This document shows, in pieces, positions 56,079-64,000 of a stretch of DNA of 64,000 nucleotides; the stretch's first letter is position 1; every line of letters starts with the position of its first letter. A model generated the notes under the pieces. The model ran no database searches and was not told where the DNA came from. It worked only from the letters and a program-made list of their open reading frames with translations. The position numbers and the translations under genes are program-made. Source of the DNA: Clostridiales bacterium (GTDB lineage Bacteria > Bacillota > Clostridia > Oscillospirales > Oscillospiraceae); assembly GCA_012838665.1 (NCBI GenBank), contig DUOX01000019.1:40109-104108 (forward strand), read 5' to 3'.

Positions 56079-56544
56079 ACCAATTTTTATCCGATTATTT
56101 TCTTGGGTCCTCTTGGATGCCGTCTTTTTTATAAACCAAACGGTCAGATATCCGCTTGCCCCTGTAGCCCATAAAATAACCCGGCAAAATCGAAATTTTG
56201 CAGGCTTTAGTCTGTCCCATTTAATGTGGCCGTAGAGGACCAGATTATGGTCCCCCCTCCCCTGCCCTCCAGGCATCCAGATAAGTCAGCAGCAGGTAAG
56301 CTGCGACAGAGCCGTGTTGTCCCCGAAGATGGGCACAAGTATAAGGAGAATGAACAGGTAGATAACCAGCGTAAGAATATTGACAATCCAAATTCGCAAA
56401 ACCAGGGCAAATATGGGGCTTTTTAAACTATTTCAAATTGATTATCAAAATTAATTATAAACAGCAAAATAACAAAATTATTATAAGTTATTATAAGTTT
56501 TTTCCCGATATATGTCAATGTCGGGGATGCCGGATAAAAGAAAA
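56079..56544. other. Intergenic region without a supported gene
   Basis: Short open frames on the minus strand (56073-56276 and 56207-56410, plus a hydrophobic stretch IWIVNILTLVIYLFILL in a third frame near 56300-56400) do not join into one reading frame and lack start signals. They could be a frameshifted remnant of a small membrane protein. The right half is AT-rich with a tandem TTATTATAAG repeat. Confidence 0.35.
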
Positions 56545-56591
56545 CTCCCCTGTCCCGAAATAACAGATTTGTCACTACCGAGACAGGGAAG
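56545..56591 (-). terminator. Terminator of aspB-purB
   Basis: A 13-bp stem with two wobble pairs (CTCCCCTGTCCCG, 56545-56557, with 56579-56591) is followed on the minus strand by TTTTCTTTT. Confidence 0.7.
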
Positions 56592-56620
56592 ATTTTTTTG
56601 ATTATAGCGTATGCGGAGAA

Positions 56621-58054
56621 TCAAACTTTCAATTCGGCTGTATCTGATTTCAGCAGCGCTTTGTGCTTTTCAAGGACGGGCGCAACCCAATCCCGCAGAA
56701 AATCAGCAACCTGCTCGGGAGCGCGGCCTATATAGGAAGACGGGTCGAGGTTTTTCCGTATTTCCTCCTCCGTCAAACCGAACATGGGGTCGGACGCTAT
56801 GCGCGAGACAAGGTCATTAGGCAACCCCTGTTCTTTAACAACGGCTCCGGCGGCCATGGAATGCGTTCTTATCCGCTCGTGGAGCTCCTGCCTGTTGCCA
56901 CCCCGCTTTACGGCGTCCATCATAATGTTTTCCGTGGCCATAAAGGGCAGTTCTTCGGCAATGTGCCTAGCTATCACTTTCTCGTAGACACGGATGCCGG
57001 AGGCTACGTTAAGGCATATGTTCAATATGGCGTCGGTAGCCAGGAAAGCCTCCGGAATGGAGATTCGCTTATTGGCGGAATCGTCCAGAGTCCGCTCAAA
57101 CCATTGACTGTATGCGGTCATGGCCGGGTTCTGGGCGTTGATAATAACGTATCTGGCCAGGGCGCATATGCGCTCGCAGCGCATGGGATTGCGCTTGTAG
57201 GGCATTGCCGAGGAGCCGATTTGGTTTTCCTCAAAAGGTTCCTCCAGCTCCTTTAAATGGGCCAGCAGGCGCATGTCGTTTGCAAATTTTCCCGCGCTTT
57301 GAGCCACGCCGGAAAGCGCTGTCAAAACGCAAGTATCCACCTTCCGGGGATAAGTCTGCCCGGTGACGGGGTATACCCCCTCAAAGCCCATTTCGGCGGC
57401 TATCATTTCCTCCATACGCTTTACCTTTTCGTGGTCGCCGTTAAACAGCTCCATGAAACTGGCCTGAGTTCCCGTTGTACCCTTGGAGCCCAGAAGACGC
57501 AGCTTGGATATGCGGCAGTCAACCTCATCCAGATCCATAAGAAAATCCTGCATCCACAGGGTCGCCCTTTTTCCCACGGTTGTAAGCTGGGCGGGCTGGA
57601 AATGGGTAAAGCCCAGAGTTGGCAGGGACTTATATTTTTCCGCAAATTTTGCGAGGCGGTCTATTACGTTCACAAGTCCAGCACGGATAAGCTCAAGCCC
57701 CTGACGCATAAGGATTATATCTGTATTGTCGCCTACATAGCAGCTGGTGGCTCCAAGATGGATTATGGGCATGGCCTTGGGGCAAACCCTGCCATACGCG
57801 TGGACATGGGCCATTACGTCATGGCGCAGCTTTTTTTCCATCTCGGCGGCGTGTTCGTAATCTATATCGTAAACATGCGCCTCCATCTCCGCGATCTGCT
57901 CGTCGGTAATGGGAAGGCCCAGTTCCCTTTCCGCTCTGGCCAGGGCAATCCAAAGCTTGCGCCAGGTGGAAAATTTGTTGTCAGGCGAAAAGATATAAAG
58001 CATTTCCCGGCTGGCATAGCGGGAAGCCAGAGGGCTTTCGTAGATGTCCTTCAA
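56621..58054 (-). CDS. purB: Adenylosuccinate lyase
   Basis: The 477-residue fumarase-superfamily enzyme acts twice in purine synthesis, cleaving SAICAR and adenylosuccinate. The superfamily signature is GSSAMPYKRNPMRCE; the catalytic His region is GFTHFQPAQLTTVGKR and the N-terminal HLGATSCYVGDNTD. It starts four bases after the stop of the aspartate aminotransferase gene. Aspartate from that enzyme is used in both preceding synthetase steps, giving a metabolic logic to the pairing. Confidence 0.95.
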   Translation of the reverse strand: MKDIYESPLASRYASREMLYIFSPDNKFSTWRKLWIALARAERELGLPITDEQIAEMEAHVYDIDYEHAAEMEKKLRHDVMAHVHAYGRVCPKAMPIIHLGATSCYVGDNTDIILMRQGLELIRAGLVNVIDRLAKFAEKYKSLPTLGFTHFQPAQLTTVGKRATLWMQDFLMDLDEVDCRISKLRLLGSKGTTGTQASFMELFNGDHEKVKRMEEMIAAEMGFEGVYPVTGQTYPRKVDTCVLTALSGVAQSAGKFANDMRLLAHLKELEEPFEENQIGSSAMPYKRNPMRCERICALARYVIINAQNPAMTAYSQWFERTLDDSANKRISIPEAFLATDAILNICLNVASGIRVYEKVIARHIAEELPFMATENIMMDAVKRGGNRQELHERIRTHSMAAGAVVKEQGLPNDLVSRIASDPMFGLTEEEIRKNLDPSSYIGRAPEQVADFLRDWVAPVLEKHKALLKSDTAELKV

Positions 58055-58058
58055 TTAT

Positions 58059-59261
58059 TTATTCCCCCTTGAGGAACTTTTCCAGCCTATCCAGGCCTTC
58101 CCTTATGTTTTCCATAGAGGTGGCATAGGTCCAGCGCACAAAGCCGGGAGCACCAAAGCCAGAGCAGGGTACCACTGCCACAAGCCCTTTTTCAAGGAAA
58201 GTAACGGCGAAGTCATCATCATTATTTATCACTCTTCCTCCCAGGGTCCTGCCGATAAGCTTTTCAATATTCATCATCACATAAAAGGCGCCGTCGGGCG
58301 TGATGCAGCTCACATCCGGTATGCTGTTGATACGCTTGACGATATAGTTGCGCCTTACCTCGAAGGTTTTGCGCATCGCCTCTATGCCGTCCTGGGGACC
58401 TATAAGGGCCTCCACAGCCGCCCACTGGTTCATTGTGCCTGGAGCTCCGGTGGAGTGGCTCAGATAGTTTGCCATCACCAAGGAAATTTCATTATTTGCA
58501 GCGGCATAGCCAATGCGCCAGCCGGTCATGGAGTAGGATTTGGACACTCCGTTTATGAGTATGGTGCGCTCTTTGATGTCCTCGCCAAGGGCTGCAAAGC
58601 TCACAAATTCCTTATCATCATACACAAGGCCGTAATATATTTCATCGGAGATAACATAGAGGTCATGTTTAAGGCATATCTCTGCCAGGGCCTCCAGTTC
58701 CTTCCGGGAATAGAGCATGCCTGTGGGGTTGGAGGGGTTATTTAGTATAAATACTTTAGTTTTATCTGTAACAGCAGCTTCAAACTGCTCGGCAGTTATT
58801 TTAAAATTCTGCTCCTCCCCTGCTGATACAATGACGGGAACGCCGCCCGCCATGCGTACCATCTCGTAATAACTCACCCAATAGGGCGCAGGGATAATAA
58901 CTTCCTCCCCTGGCTCCAAAAGGGTCATCAGGGCAATAAAAATACAGTGCTTAGCGCCGCTTGCCACTGTAATCTGGGTATAGTCATAGTCCAGGCCGCA
59001 GTCCGTTTTCAGCCTCGCGGCAACTGCTTCACGCAGAGGAATGATGCCCGCGGCGGGGGTATATTTTGTAAATCCTTTGTCAAGGGCGGTAATACAGGCT
59101 TCCTTAATGTTGTCAGGTGTGTCAAAATCCGGTTCGCCGGTTCCAAAACCCACGACGTCAAGTCCGTCTGCCTTCATTTGCTTTGCCAGGGAATCAACTG
59201 CTAATGTGGTTGATGCTCTCACAGACTTGGCAACTCTTGATATTCTTTTCAAATGCAGCAC
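58059..59261 (-). CDS. aspB: Aspartate aminotransferase (class I, Ib-like)
   Basis: The 400-residue PLP enzyme interconverts aspartate and 2-oxoglutarate with oxaloacetate and glutamate. The PLP Lys is in GVSKSYSMTGWRIGY; NNPSNPTG and the late GAPGFVRWTYA Arg are conserved. The sequence pattern is the Ib subgroup typical of Bacillus and Thermus AspB. It is first in a two-gene operon with purB. Related transaminases with other substrates cannot be fully excluded. Confidence 0.92.
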   Translation of the reverse strand: MLHLKRISRVAKSVRASTTLAVDSLAKQMKADGLDVVGFGTGEPDFDTPDNIKEACITALDKGFTKYTPAAGIIPLREAVAARLKTDCGLDYDYTQITVASGAKHCIFIALMTLLEPGEEVIIPAPYWVSYYEMVRMAGGVPVIVSAGEEQNFKITAEQFEAAVTDKTKVFILNNPSNPTGMLYSRKELEALAEICLKHDLYVISDEIYYGLVYDDKEFVSFAALGEDIKERTILINGVSKSYSMTGWRIGYAAANNEISLVMANYLSHSTGAPGTMNQWAAVEALIGPQDGIEAMRKTFEVRRNYIVKRINSIPDVSCITPDGAFYVMMNIEKLIGRTLGGRVINNDDDFAVTFLEKGLVAVVPCSGFGAPGFVRWTYATSMENIREGLDRLEKFLKGE

Positions 59262-59418
59262 CTCTTTTTTGCATGTTTGGTTTAATTATATTCTTAATTT
59301 ATGGAAAAGGCAATACGGTTTTGCCTGTTATGAGCAATATTTGAATTTATCATAAAATTAAACTGCAAAATCAAAAGATAATTGAAGACAATTATCAGGA
59401 TTGTCTGATTAAAGGACA

Positions 59419-59457
59419 GCCATAATAAAGGAAGGCATCGCCTTCCTTTATTATGGC
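59419..59457. terminator. 18-bp perfect hairpin between spoIVA and aspB
   Basis: GCCATAATAAAGGAAGGC (59419-59436) pairs completely with 59440-59457 across ATC. The AAAGGAAGGC/GCCTTCCTTTATT part can act as a terminator for spoIVA on the minus strand. Confidence 0.65.
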
Positions 59458-59520
59458 GCCTAAAGCTTGCTTTTTCCCTACAACCGATTTTAAAGTAATG
59501 GAAACTTATGAAATAACGGG

Positions 59521-60999
59521 TTACAGGATTATGCAAATAAGTCCTCCGGAGCCTTCGTTTATGATGCGCTGAAGCGTCTCCTGAAGTTTGAATTGCGCAT
59601 CCTCCGGCATGCGCCTTATTTTGGCGGTAAGCCCTTCCCCTGCGATGTCGTACAGGGATTTGCCGAAAATATTGGACTCCCAAATCCGGCTTACATCGCC
59701 CTCAAAACCCTGCAGCAGGAAGTTTATTATCTCCTCGGAGGCTTTTTCGCCGCCCAAAGCAGGAGAAACCACTGTTTCTATATTGGCCTTTATCATATGG
59801 ATGGAGGGCGCGCTGGCCTTGAGGCGCACACTGTATCGGCCGCTCTGCTTGATTATCTCCGGCTCCTCCAGATGTAGTTCGTCCACCGTAGGCAGAACGA
59901 TACCATAGCCCTTTGTGCGCACATCCTCCAGGGCCTGGCTCACTCTGTCATATTCCCTCTTTACTACGCTCATTTCGGTAAGCAGCGCCATAAGATCTCC
60001 GTCGTCCTTGATATCAAAGCCGGACTCCTCGCTGATGGTCTTATAGTACATCTCCCGAGGCAGTTCGATAATGACCATGGCATCGCCGGTGCCCAGGGAC
60101 AGCTCTCTTATACGGGCCTCACTTATGTTTTCATCCTGATCCAGTTTGTCGACTACAGTGAAAACATCCCTAATTCTACCCATGTCACTGGCGGCATCCA
60201 GTATGGATGAGAACAGGCCCGTTTTTATGCTGTGCTGCAGGGGCAGTGCGTCCACCCAGGAGGGCAGATATATGCCCAGCTCGATTATGGGGAATTCGTA
60301 AAGAACGGTCTTCATGATTTCCGTAAGGGTGGCCTCGTCCAGCTCAAGACAGTTTGCTGCCACGCAGCTTACGCCGTATTTTTGGGAAAGCTCCTCACGC
60401 AGGGAGGTGGCTTCCGCTGTGCCGGGGTCCGCGCAGTTGAGAATAATTATGAAAGGCTTTCCGATTGCCTTTAGCTCATTGACTACCCTCTCCTCCGGCT
60501 CAACATAATCCTCCCGCGGGATTCCGCAAATGCTGCCGTCCGTGGTTACCACAAGTCCGATGGTAGAATGCTCCGTTATGACCTTATACGTTCCTTGTTC
60601 GGCAGCCTCCGACATTGGAATCTCGTGGTCAAACCAGGGAGTAGTTACCATCCGCTCTTCCTCGCCTTCAAATTGGCCCACGGCGCTTTTTACCATGTAC
60701 CCAACGCAGTCAATCAGCCTGACGGAGAAGCTGACGCCGCTGTCGAGGACAATATCTACAGCCTCCTCGGGTACAAATTTCGGCTCCGCGGTCATTATGG
60801 TACGGCCCGAGCCGCTTTGAGGGAGCTCATCACGTGCGCGTTCTTTCATGTAGCTGTTTTCGATGTTGGGGATGACCAAGGTCTCCATAAAACGTTTGAT
60901 GAAGGTGGACTTACCCGTCCTCACCGGACCGACTACGCCCAAATATATATCCCCGTCGGTGCGGAGTGCGATGTCCTCATAAATTTTGCTGCCTGCCAC
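59521..60999 (-). CDS. spoIVA: Stage IV sporulation protein A (coat morphogenetic ATPase)
   Basis: The 492-residue protein is SpoIVA, which polymerises on the forespore surface to found the spore coat. It starts IYEDIALRTDGDIYLGVVGPVRTGKSTF in two parts, with Walker A GPVRTGKST at about 24-32, and contains the TGGT-like GYMVKSAVGQ and EGEEERMVTTPWFDHEIPM regions (shortened). The C-terminal segment that contacts SpoVM and the membrane ends GGLICIIL. GTG 60999 follows GGGGGAATAGGC. A near-perfect SigE promoter lies 45 bases upstream, matching its mother-cell expression in Bacillus. Confidence 0.97.
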   Translation of the reverse strand: MAGSKIYEDIALRTDGDIYLGVVGPVRTGKSTFIKRFMETLVIPNIENSYMKERARDELPQSGSGRTIMTAEPKFVPEEAVDIVLDSGVSFSVRLIDCVGYMVKSAVGQFEGEEERMVTTPWFDHEIPMSEAAEQGTYKVITEHSTIGLVVTTDGSICGIPREDYVEPEERVVNELKAIGKPFIIILNCADPGTAEATSLREELSQKYGVSCVAANCLELDEATLTEIMKTVLYEFPIIELGIYLPSWVDALPLQHSIKTGLFSSILDAASDMGRIRDVFTVVDKLDQDENISEARIRELSLGTGDAMVIIELPREMYYKTISEESGFDIKDDGDLMALLTEMSVVKREYDRVSQALEDVRTKGYGIVLPTVDELHLEEPEIIKQSGRYSVRLKASAPSIHMIKANIETVVSPALGGEKASEEIINFLLQGFEGDVSRIWESNIFGKSLYDIAGEGLTAKIRRMPEDAQFKLQETLQRIINEGSGGLICIIL

Positions 61000-61043
61000 G
61001 CCTATTCCCCCTTAGGTTGATTGAGATGTTTATTGATATTAGA

Positions 61044-61072
61044 TATGTATGGGGATAAGCTCTGGAATATGC
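61044..61072 (-). promoter_or_regulatory. SigE promoter of spoIVA
   Basis: On the minus strand GCATATT (61066-61072) and CATACATA (61044-61051) are spaced by 14 bases. The -35 is perfect and the -10 matches at 7 of 8 positions. Confidence 0.75.
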
Positions 61073-61078
61073 TCAAAA

Positions 61079-61102
61079 GTGTACTATACAGTGTACGATA
61101 CA
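61079..61102. repeat. Tandem 12-base direct repeat upstream of the spoIVA promoter
   Basis: GTGTACTATACA (61079-61090) is followed at once by GTGTACGATACA (61091-61102), one base different. It ends seven bases from the SigE -35, where an activator would bind. Confidence 0.55.
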
Positions 61103-61124
61103 GCACACTATTCAATCATAATTT

Positions 61125-61160
61125 AAAGAGGGCCGGGACGGAAAAGTCCCCACCCTCTTT
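61125..61160 (-). terminator. Terminator of asnA
   Basis: AAAGAGGGCCGGGAC (61125-61139) pairs with 61146-61160 with few mismatches; on the minus strand TTTAAATTAT follows. Confidence 0.65.
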
Positions 61161-61182
61161 AGACAATTCAAGCGGCGTTGTG

Positions 61183-62196
61183 CTATAAAAGCATTATTCC
61201 CGCTTCCTGACAGGCTGAAATTGTTTTTTCGTCCCAGACACTGGCCTGAACTTCACCGATATGGGCCTTGCGAAGAATAAGCATGGACAGCCTGGACTGG
61301 CCGATTCCGCCCCCAATGGTGAGAGGCAATTTACCCTCCATAAGCATACGATGGTACATAAGCTCACGTCTGTCATCACAGCCTGAAGCGGTAAGCTGGC
61401 GGTCCAGAGCTTCGGGGTCCACCCGAATTCCCATTGATGAGATTTCCATGGCGCAGCCCAGCATATCGTACCAGAACAGAATGTCGCCGTTTAGGCTCCA
61501 ATCATCGTAGTCCGGAGAGCGCAGGTCATGGGGCTTGCCGGAGCGTAGCTTATCGCCAATTCCCATGATAAAGGCAGTTTTGTGCTCTTTCAGATAGGCA
61601 TTTTCCCTTTCCTTGCTGCTAAGGTGGGGGTACATATCTTCAAGCTCCTGAGCAGTGATAAAGGACACTTCCCGGGAGAGCTTCCCCGTATGGGCCAGCT
61701 GGGGATAAAGGGCGTGGATGGTGTCCTGGGTATCGCAAATGGCGCCCACGATGTCCAGCACCGTACTTTTCAGGTAATCCGCATTCCGCTGTTGCCTTTC
61801 GATGACCTTCTCCCAATCCCACTGGTCCACATAGATGGAGTGAAGGTTATCCAGCTCATCCTCATCACGGCGGATTGCGTTCATATCCGTATATATCCCT
61901 TTTCCGGGATAAAAATTATACCTGTACAGGGCAACCCTTTTCCATTTGGCCAAAGACTGGACCACCTGCGCGCTGGCGCCCGCTATCGGTATGTCAAAAC
62001 TCACGGGGCGCTCACGGCCGGTGAGGTTGTCGTTTATGCCGGTATGTTCTTCCACAAAGAGGGGCGCCGAAACGCGGTAAAGGTTAAGAGCTGCGGCAAG
62101 GTTGTCCTCAAACAAACGCTTTAGAAGGCCAATGGCCTTTTGGGTGTCATAAACGGAGAGTATGCTTTTGTATCCTTCGGGAATGAATGTTTCCAT
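61183..62196 (-). CDS. asnA: Aspartate--ammonia ligase (asparagine synthetase A)
   Basis: The 337-residue enzyme makes asparagine from aspartate, ammonia and ATP, and is related to class II tRNA synthetases. Family segments are RRDEDELDNLHSIYVDQWDWEKVI (shortened), GKPHDLRSPDYDDW and the late GGGIGQSRLSMLIL motif 3. Length fits AsnA. The DUF4364 gene ends 30 bases upstream, so the two are probably cotranscribed. AnsA-type T-box control is sometimes seen on such genes, but I find none here. Confidence 0.95.
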   Translation of the reverse strand: METFIPEGYKSILSVYDTQKAIGLLKRLFEDNLAAALNLYRVSAPLFVEEHTGINDNLTGRERPVSFDIPIAGASAQVVQSLAKWKRVALYRYNFYPGKGIYTDMNAIRRDEDELDNLHSIYVDQWDWEKVIERQQRNADYLKSTVLDIVGAICDTQDTIHALYPQLAHTGKLSREVSFITAQELEDMYPHLSSKERENAYLKEHKTAFIMGIGDKLRSGKPHDLRSPDYDDWSLNGDILFWYDMLGCAMEISSMGIRVDPEALDRQLTASGCDDRRELMYHRMLMEGKLPLTIGGGIGQSRLSMLILRKAHIGEVQASVWDEKTISACQEAGIMLL

Positions 62197-62226
62197 AAAT
62201 ATTTTTCCTTCTATTTTTATTGTTTG

Positions 62227-62754
62227 TTATGTTTGGTCATTGAGGAGGTAATCAATAATATGATTATAGACCCCCTCAGCGTCCTTTCTGAAGGTTGCTT
62301 CAATTTTTTTTGCCTGTTCCTCCCCTGCTGCAAGCAGGCGCATTGAAATAATTTCACCCATTCCGTCGGCCAGACACAATTCGACGGCACAGCCGCCCTC
62401 AGGCAGGGGTTCGTGGGAGGTTTTTATCATGGAGTTTCGCCTCATGACTGCGGCCACGGACAGGGCCGCGCGCTCGGCCTTGGACCTGACGGAATAGGGC
62501 AGGCTGCTTTCAATGGCGCTTCCATTGCGAATCCCCTTTTCCGTAATGCGGTATTTGTTATCGGCTTCGGCAACGTGACCTGTTTCAATTAGCTCGTTGA
62601 GGCATTCCACGTAGTCAAAATAGCTGATCCCGTCATCACAGAGGGTCAGGTCAGCTAAGGTGGAACCGCTTACAGCTTCCGGCAGGCGCTGCAGGATAAA
62701 TAGGATGAGAATTTTGATGTCGAGTTTTTCACGAATAAATCCGAACCTGCTCAT
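62227..62754 (-). CDS. DUF4364-family winged-helix protein
   Basis: The 175-residue protein has an N-terminal helix-turn-helix-like region (LDIKILILFILQRLPEA, then YFDYVECLNELIETGHV and YRITEKG), typical of winged-helix regulators, and a C-terminal mixed alpha/beta part. It matches the DUF4364 family found in Clostridia, with no established ligand or target. ATG 62754 is chosen because GAGGTG lies five bases upstream; a TTG four codons earlier would contain that RBS. It directly precedes asnA. Confidence 0.75.
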   Translation of the reverse strand: MSRFGFIREKLDIKILILFILQRLPEAVSGSTLADLTLCDDGISYFDYVECLNELIETGHVAEADNKYRITEKGIRNGSAIESSLPYSVRSKAERAALSVAAVMRRNSMIKTSHEPLPEGGCAVELCLADGMGEIISMRLLAAGEEQAKKIEATFRKDAEGVYNHIIDYLLNDQT

Positions 62755-62859
62755 ACAACACCTCAAGCAGCATTAAAACTAAATTACGATATTATAAAAC
62801 TTTTCCGGCATATAGTCAAATGATTCTTTTTATAATGTGTATATCATAATCAAAAATCT

Positions 62860-62887
62860 TCACATTATTAATATCAGCGCATACACT
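62860..62887 (+). promoter_or_regulatory. SigE-like promoter of the unnamed gene at 62930
   Basis: TCACATT (62860-62866) and CATACACT (62880-62887) are spaced by 13 bases. The -10 matches SigE at 8 of 8 positions; the -35 at 4 to 5 of 7. Confidence 0.5.
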
Positions 62888-62929
62888 GTAATGAACATTG
62901 ATTCAAACTTTCATCTAGGAGGTAGAAAA

Positions 62930-63739
62930 ATGGCAGACAGGGTTTTGCCCGGTCCGTTGAATGATACGGCAAGCTTAAGAGAAGCCGTATGCATACATAC
63001 GAGGAAGATATTCGACAGCTGCCGTGACAAAGACTGTATAGAAGATCTGCGGGTATATCCTACAATCGGCTCCCAGCAATACATAAGCGGCGCTATTAGT
63101 GTGCGTCCACGCAGCGCAGAGCTTTTATGCGTTAAAGTAGATGTAGATGAGGTAACCTTTAACCGTGGATACTATACCGTGGATGTAAGGTATTTTTACA
63201 AGATAAAAGGCATAGTCTTCCCCTGCGGAGGGGAAATCTGCGGCCTTGCGGTGTTTGACAAAAGAGTAATGCTGTTTGGAAGTGAAGGCAATGCCAAGGT
63301 ATTTACTTCAGAAGACAACTGCCTGCACTGCGATAAGATCAACCAGCCAATTGCGGTGGTTGAGGCAGTTGACCCGATCTTGCTGAGCCTTAAACTTATT
63401 GACGCAGGCTGCTGCGATAATCTGGACAACGAGCTGATAGAGGTTCCGGAAAACATAATTTCCATGCTCGGCGACGGCATTGTTTTGGGCCATACAGGAC
63501 GAGTGCTGCTGGCAACACTGGGACAGTTCAGCATAATCAGACTGGAGAGAGACACTCAACTTGTGATACCGGTTTACAATTATTGCCTGCCTGACAAGGA
63601 ATGCGTTGGAGGCGCGGAAGACGATCCCTGCACACTGTTTGGCCGGATACGCTTCCCCGTAGAGGAGTTTTTCCCGCCCGATAAGATAGAAACCGATGAT
63701 GAATACAAGGCATTGCTGGAAACTCTAAACCAAGAGTAG
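62930..63739 (+). CDS. Uncharacterised conserved clostridial protein, putative sporulation gene
   Basis: The 269-residue soluble protein has no signal peptide or membrane helix that I can see. It contains about nine cysteines, including EAVCIHTRKIFDSCRDKDCIED near residues 18-38 (shown in part: CIHTRKIFDSCRDKDC) and CLHC. The repeated beta-rich stretch (VKVDVDEVTFNRGYYTVDV in part) recalls the SPOCS/DUF3794 domain of spore coat proteins, but this is a visual impression. ATG 62930 has AGGAGG upstream. The SigE-like promoter just before it suggests expression in the mother cell. A strong terminator follows. I do not recognise a named family and assign no function. Confidence 0.65.
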   Translation: MADRVLPGPLNDTASLREAVCIHTRKIFDSCRDKDCIEDLRVYPTIGSQQYISGAISVRPRSAELLCVKVDVDEVTFNRGYYTVDVRYFYKIKGIVFPCGGEICGLAVFDKRVMLFGSEGNAKVFTSEDNCLHCDKINQPIAVVEAVDPILLSLKLIDAGCCDNLDNELIEVPENIISMLGDGIVLGHTGRVLLATLGQFSIIRLERDTQLVIPVYNYCLPDKECVGGAEDDPCTLFGRIRFPVEEFFPPDKIETDDEYKALLETLNQE

Positions 63740-63756
63740 TGAACAGAATAAGACCA

Positions 63757-63789
63757 CGGCACGATCCATGGATCGTGCCGGTGTTTTTT
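63757..63789. terminator. Bidirectional terminator before glmS
   Basis: A 24-base perfect palindrome (half-site CGGCACGATCCA, 63757-63780) is followed by GTG and six T; it lies just beyond the glmS stop on the other strand. Confidence 0.8.
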
Positions 63790-64000
63790 ATTCAACAGTT
63801 ACTGACTTTGCAAGATTCCTCGGTTTGTCGATGTCGCAGCCTCTGTACAGCGCCATATAGTAAGCAAACAGTTGCAGGGGGAGCACGGCCAGAGAGGGCA
63901 GCAAAACTTCGTGGGTGTCCGGGATGGTTATGATATGGTCGCTAGCATGCTCCACATTGCCCACCATGTTTTCCGTTGTAAGAGTAATGACCCGGGCGCC
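63788..64000 (-). CDS. glmS: Glutamine--fructose-6-phosphate aminotransferase, C-terminal end (truncated by window edge)
   Basis: Only the last 70 codons are in the window, on the minus strand. The translated end has [15 protein letters not shown] and closes with [15 protein letters not shown], the diagnostic C-terminus of GlmS, where the isomerase active site includes the lysine and the final residues. GlmS makes glucosamine-6-P, the substrate of GlmM at 24930. In many Firmicutes a glmS ribozyme controls this gene; its 5' region is outside the window. Confidence 0.95.
   Translation of the reverse strand, partial: GARVITLTTENMVGNVEHASDHIITIPDTHEVLLPSLAVLPLQLFAYYMALYRGCDIDKPRNLAKSVTVE

Noticed and set aside
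56073..56410. Minus-strand short frames including a hydrophobic segment
   Set aside because: They lie in different frames, lack start signals and cannot be joined without two frameshifts.
56480..56505. Tandem TTATTATAAG repeat
   Set aside because: Only two copies in an AT-rich spacer; likely chance.

Overview
The window is chromosomal DNA of an anaerobic, endospore-forming member of the Clostridia; an Oscillospirales-like lineage fits best, but this is inference from gene content. Sporulation genes are spread throughout: an alpha/beta small acid-soluble spore protein, a SpoIID-type protein, SpoIIM, SigH, YunB, a CotJA-CotJB fusion with CotJC, CwlD and SpoIVA. Anaerobic metabolism is shown by a folate/corrinoid one-carbon cluster, an [FeFe]-hydrogenase with a flavoprotein partner, and a pyrophosphate-type phosphofructokinase. 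I see no phage, insertion sequence or CRISPR array.

Layout. 1-6.0 kb: the 3' end of an old-yellow-enzyme-type flavoprotein, then metF-fhs-folD, a pterin-binding methyltransferase and a corrinoid protein. 6.1-8.7 kb: a glycosyltransferase and an O-antigen-ligase-like membrane protein. 8.9-14.2 kb: ssp, then on the minus strand rplU-rpmA-obgE and asd-dapA-dapB (lysine/diaminopimelate). 14.5-21.2 kb: spoIID-like, queA-tgt, yajC, a small membrane protein, spoIIM-xerD. 21.2-22.6 kb: a decayed stretch with an SLH-domain pseudogene. 22.7-29.3 kb: ruvCAB, glmM, sigH, a zinc-ribbon protein, a DUF1858 protein, trmK and a Nif3-family gene. 29.4-33.4 kb: the two-gene hydrogenase locus and the RNase P RNA (minus), which share a terminator.

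33.5-40.9 kb: murD, two tandem M42 peptidases, a PLP lyase, yunB, ligA. 41.0-42.1 kb: cotJ operon (minus). 42.4-49.1 kb: an SLH-anchored subtilase, PPi-type pfk (minus), class II fba, and an ArsR-regulated P-type metal ATPase. 49.1-56.0 kb (mostly minus): a DHHW/MBOAT polysaccharide O-acetylation pair, a second tyrosine recombinase, a GME-fold protein, radA and cwlD. 56.6-64.0 kb: aspB-purB, spoIVA, asnA with a DUF4364 regulator, an uncharacterised protein with a SigE-like promoter, and the 3' end of glmS.

How the parts fit. The C1 cluster interconverts formate, methylene-THF and methyl-THF and can exchange methyl groups with a corrinoid protein, but no CODH/acetyl-CoA synthase or substrate-specific demethylase is present here. 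The FolD lacks two residues needed for cyclohydrolase activity in characterised homologues. The hydrogenase pair links H2 to a GltD-type FAD/NAD(P) module rather than a NuoF FMN/NADH module. Near-consensus SigE promoters precede spoIIM, yunB, spoIVA and the unnamed gene at 62930, giving a mother-cell regulon readable from sequence alone. Strong candidates for follow-up are the FolD variant, the hydrogenase pair, the CotJA-CotJB fusion, the lipobox-bearing YajC and the gene at 62930.
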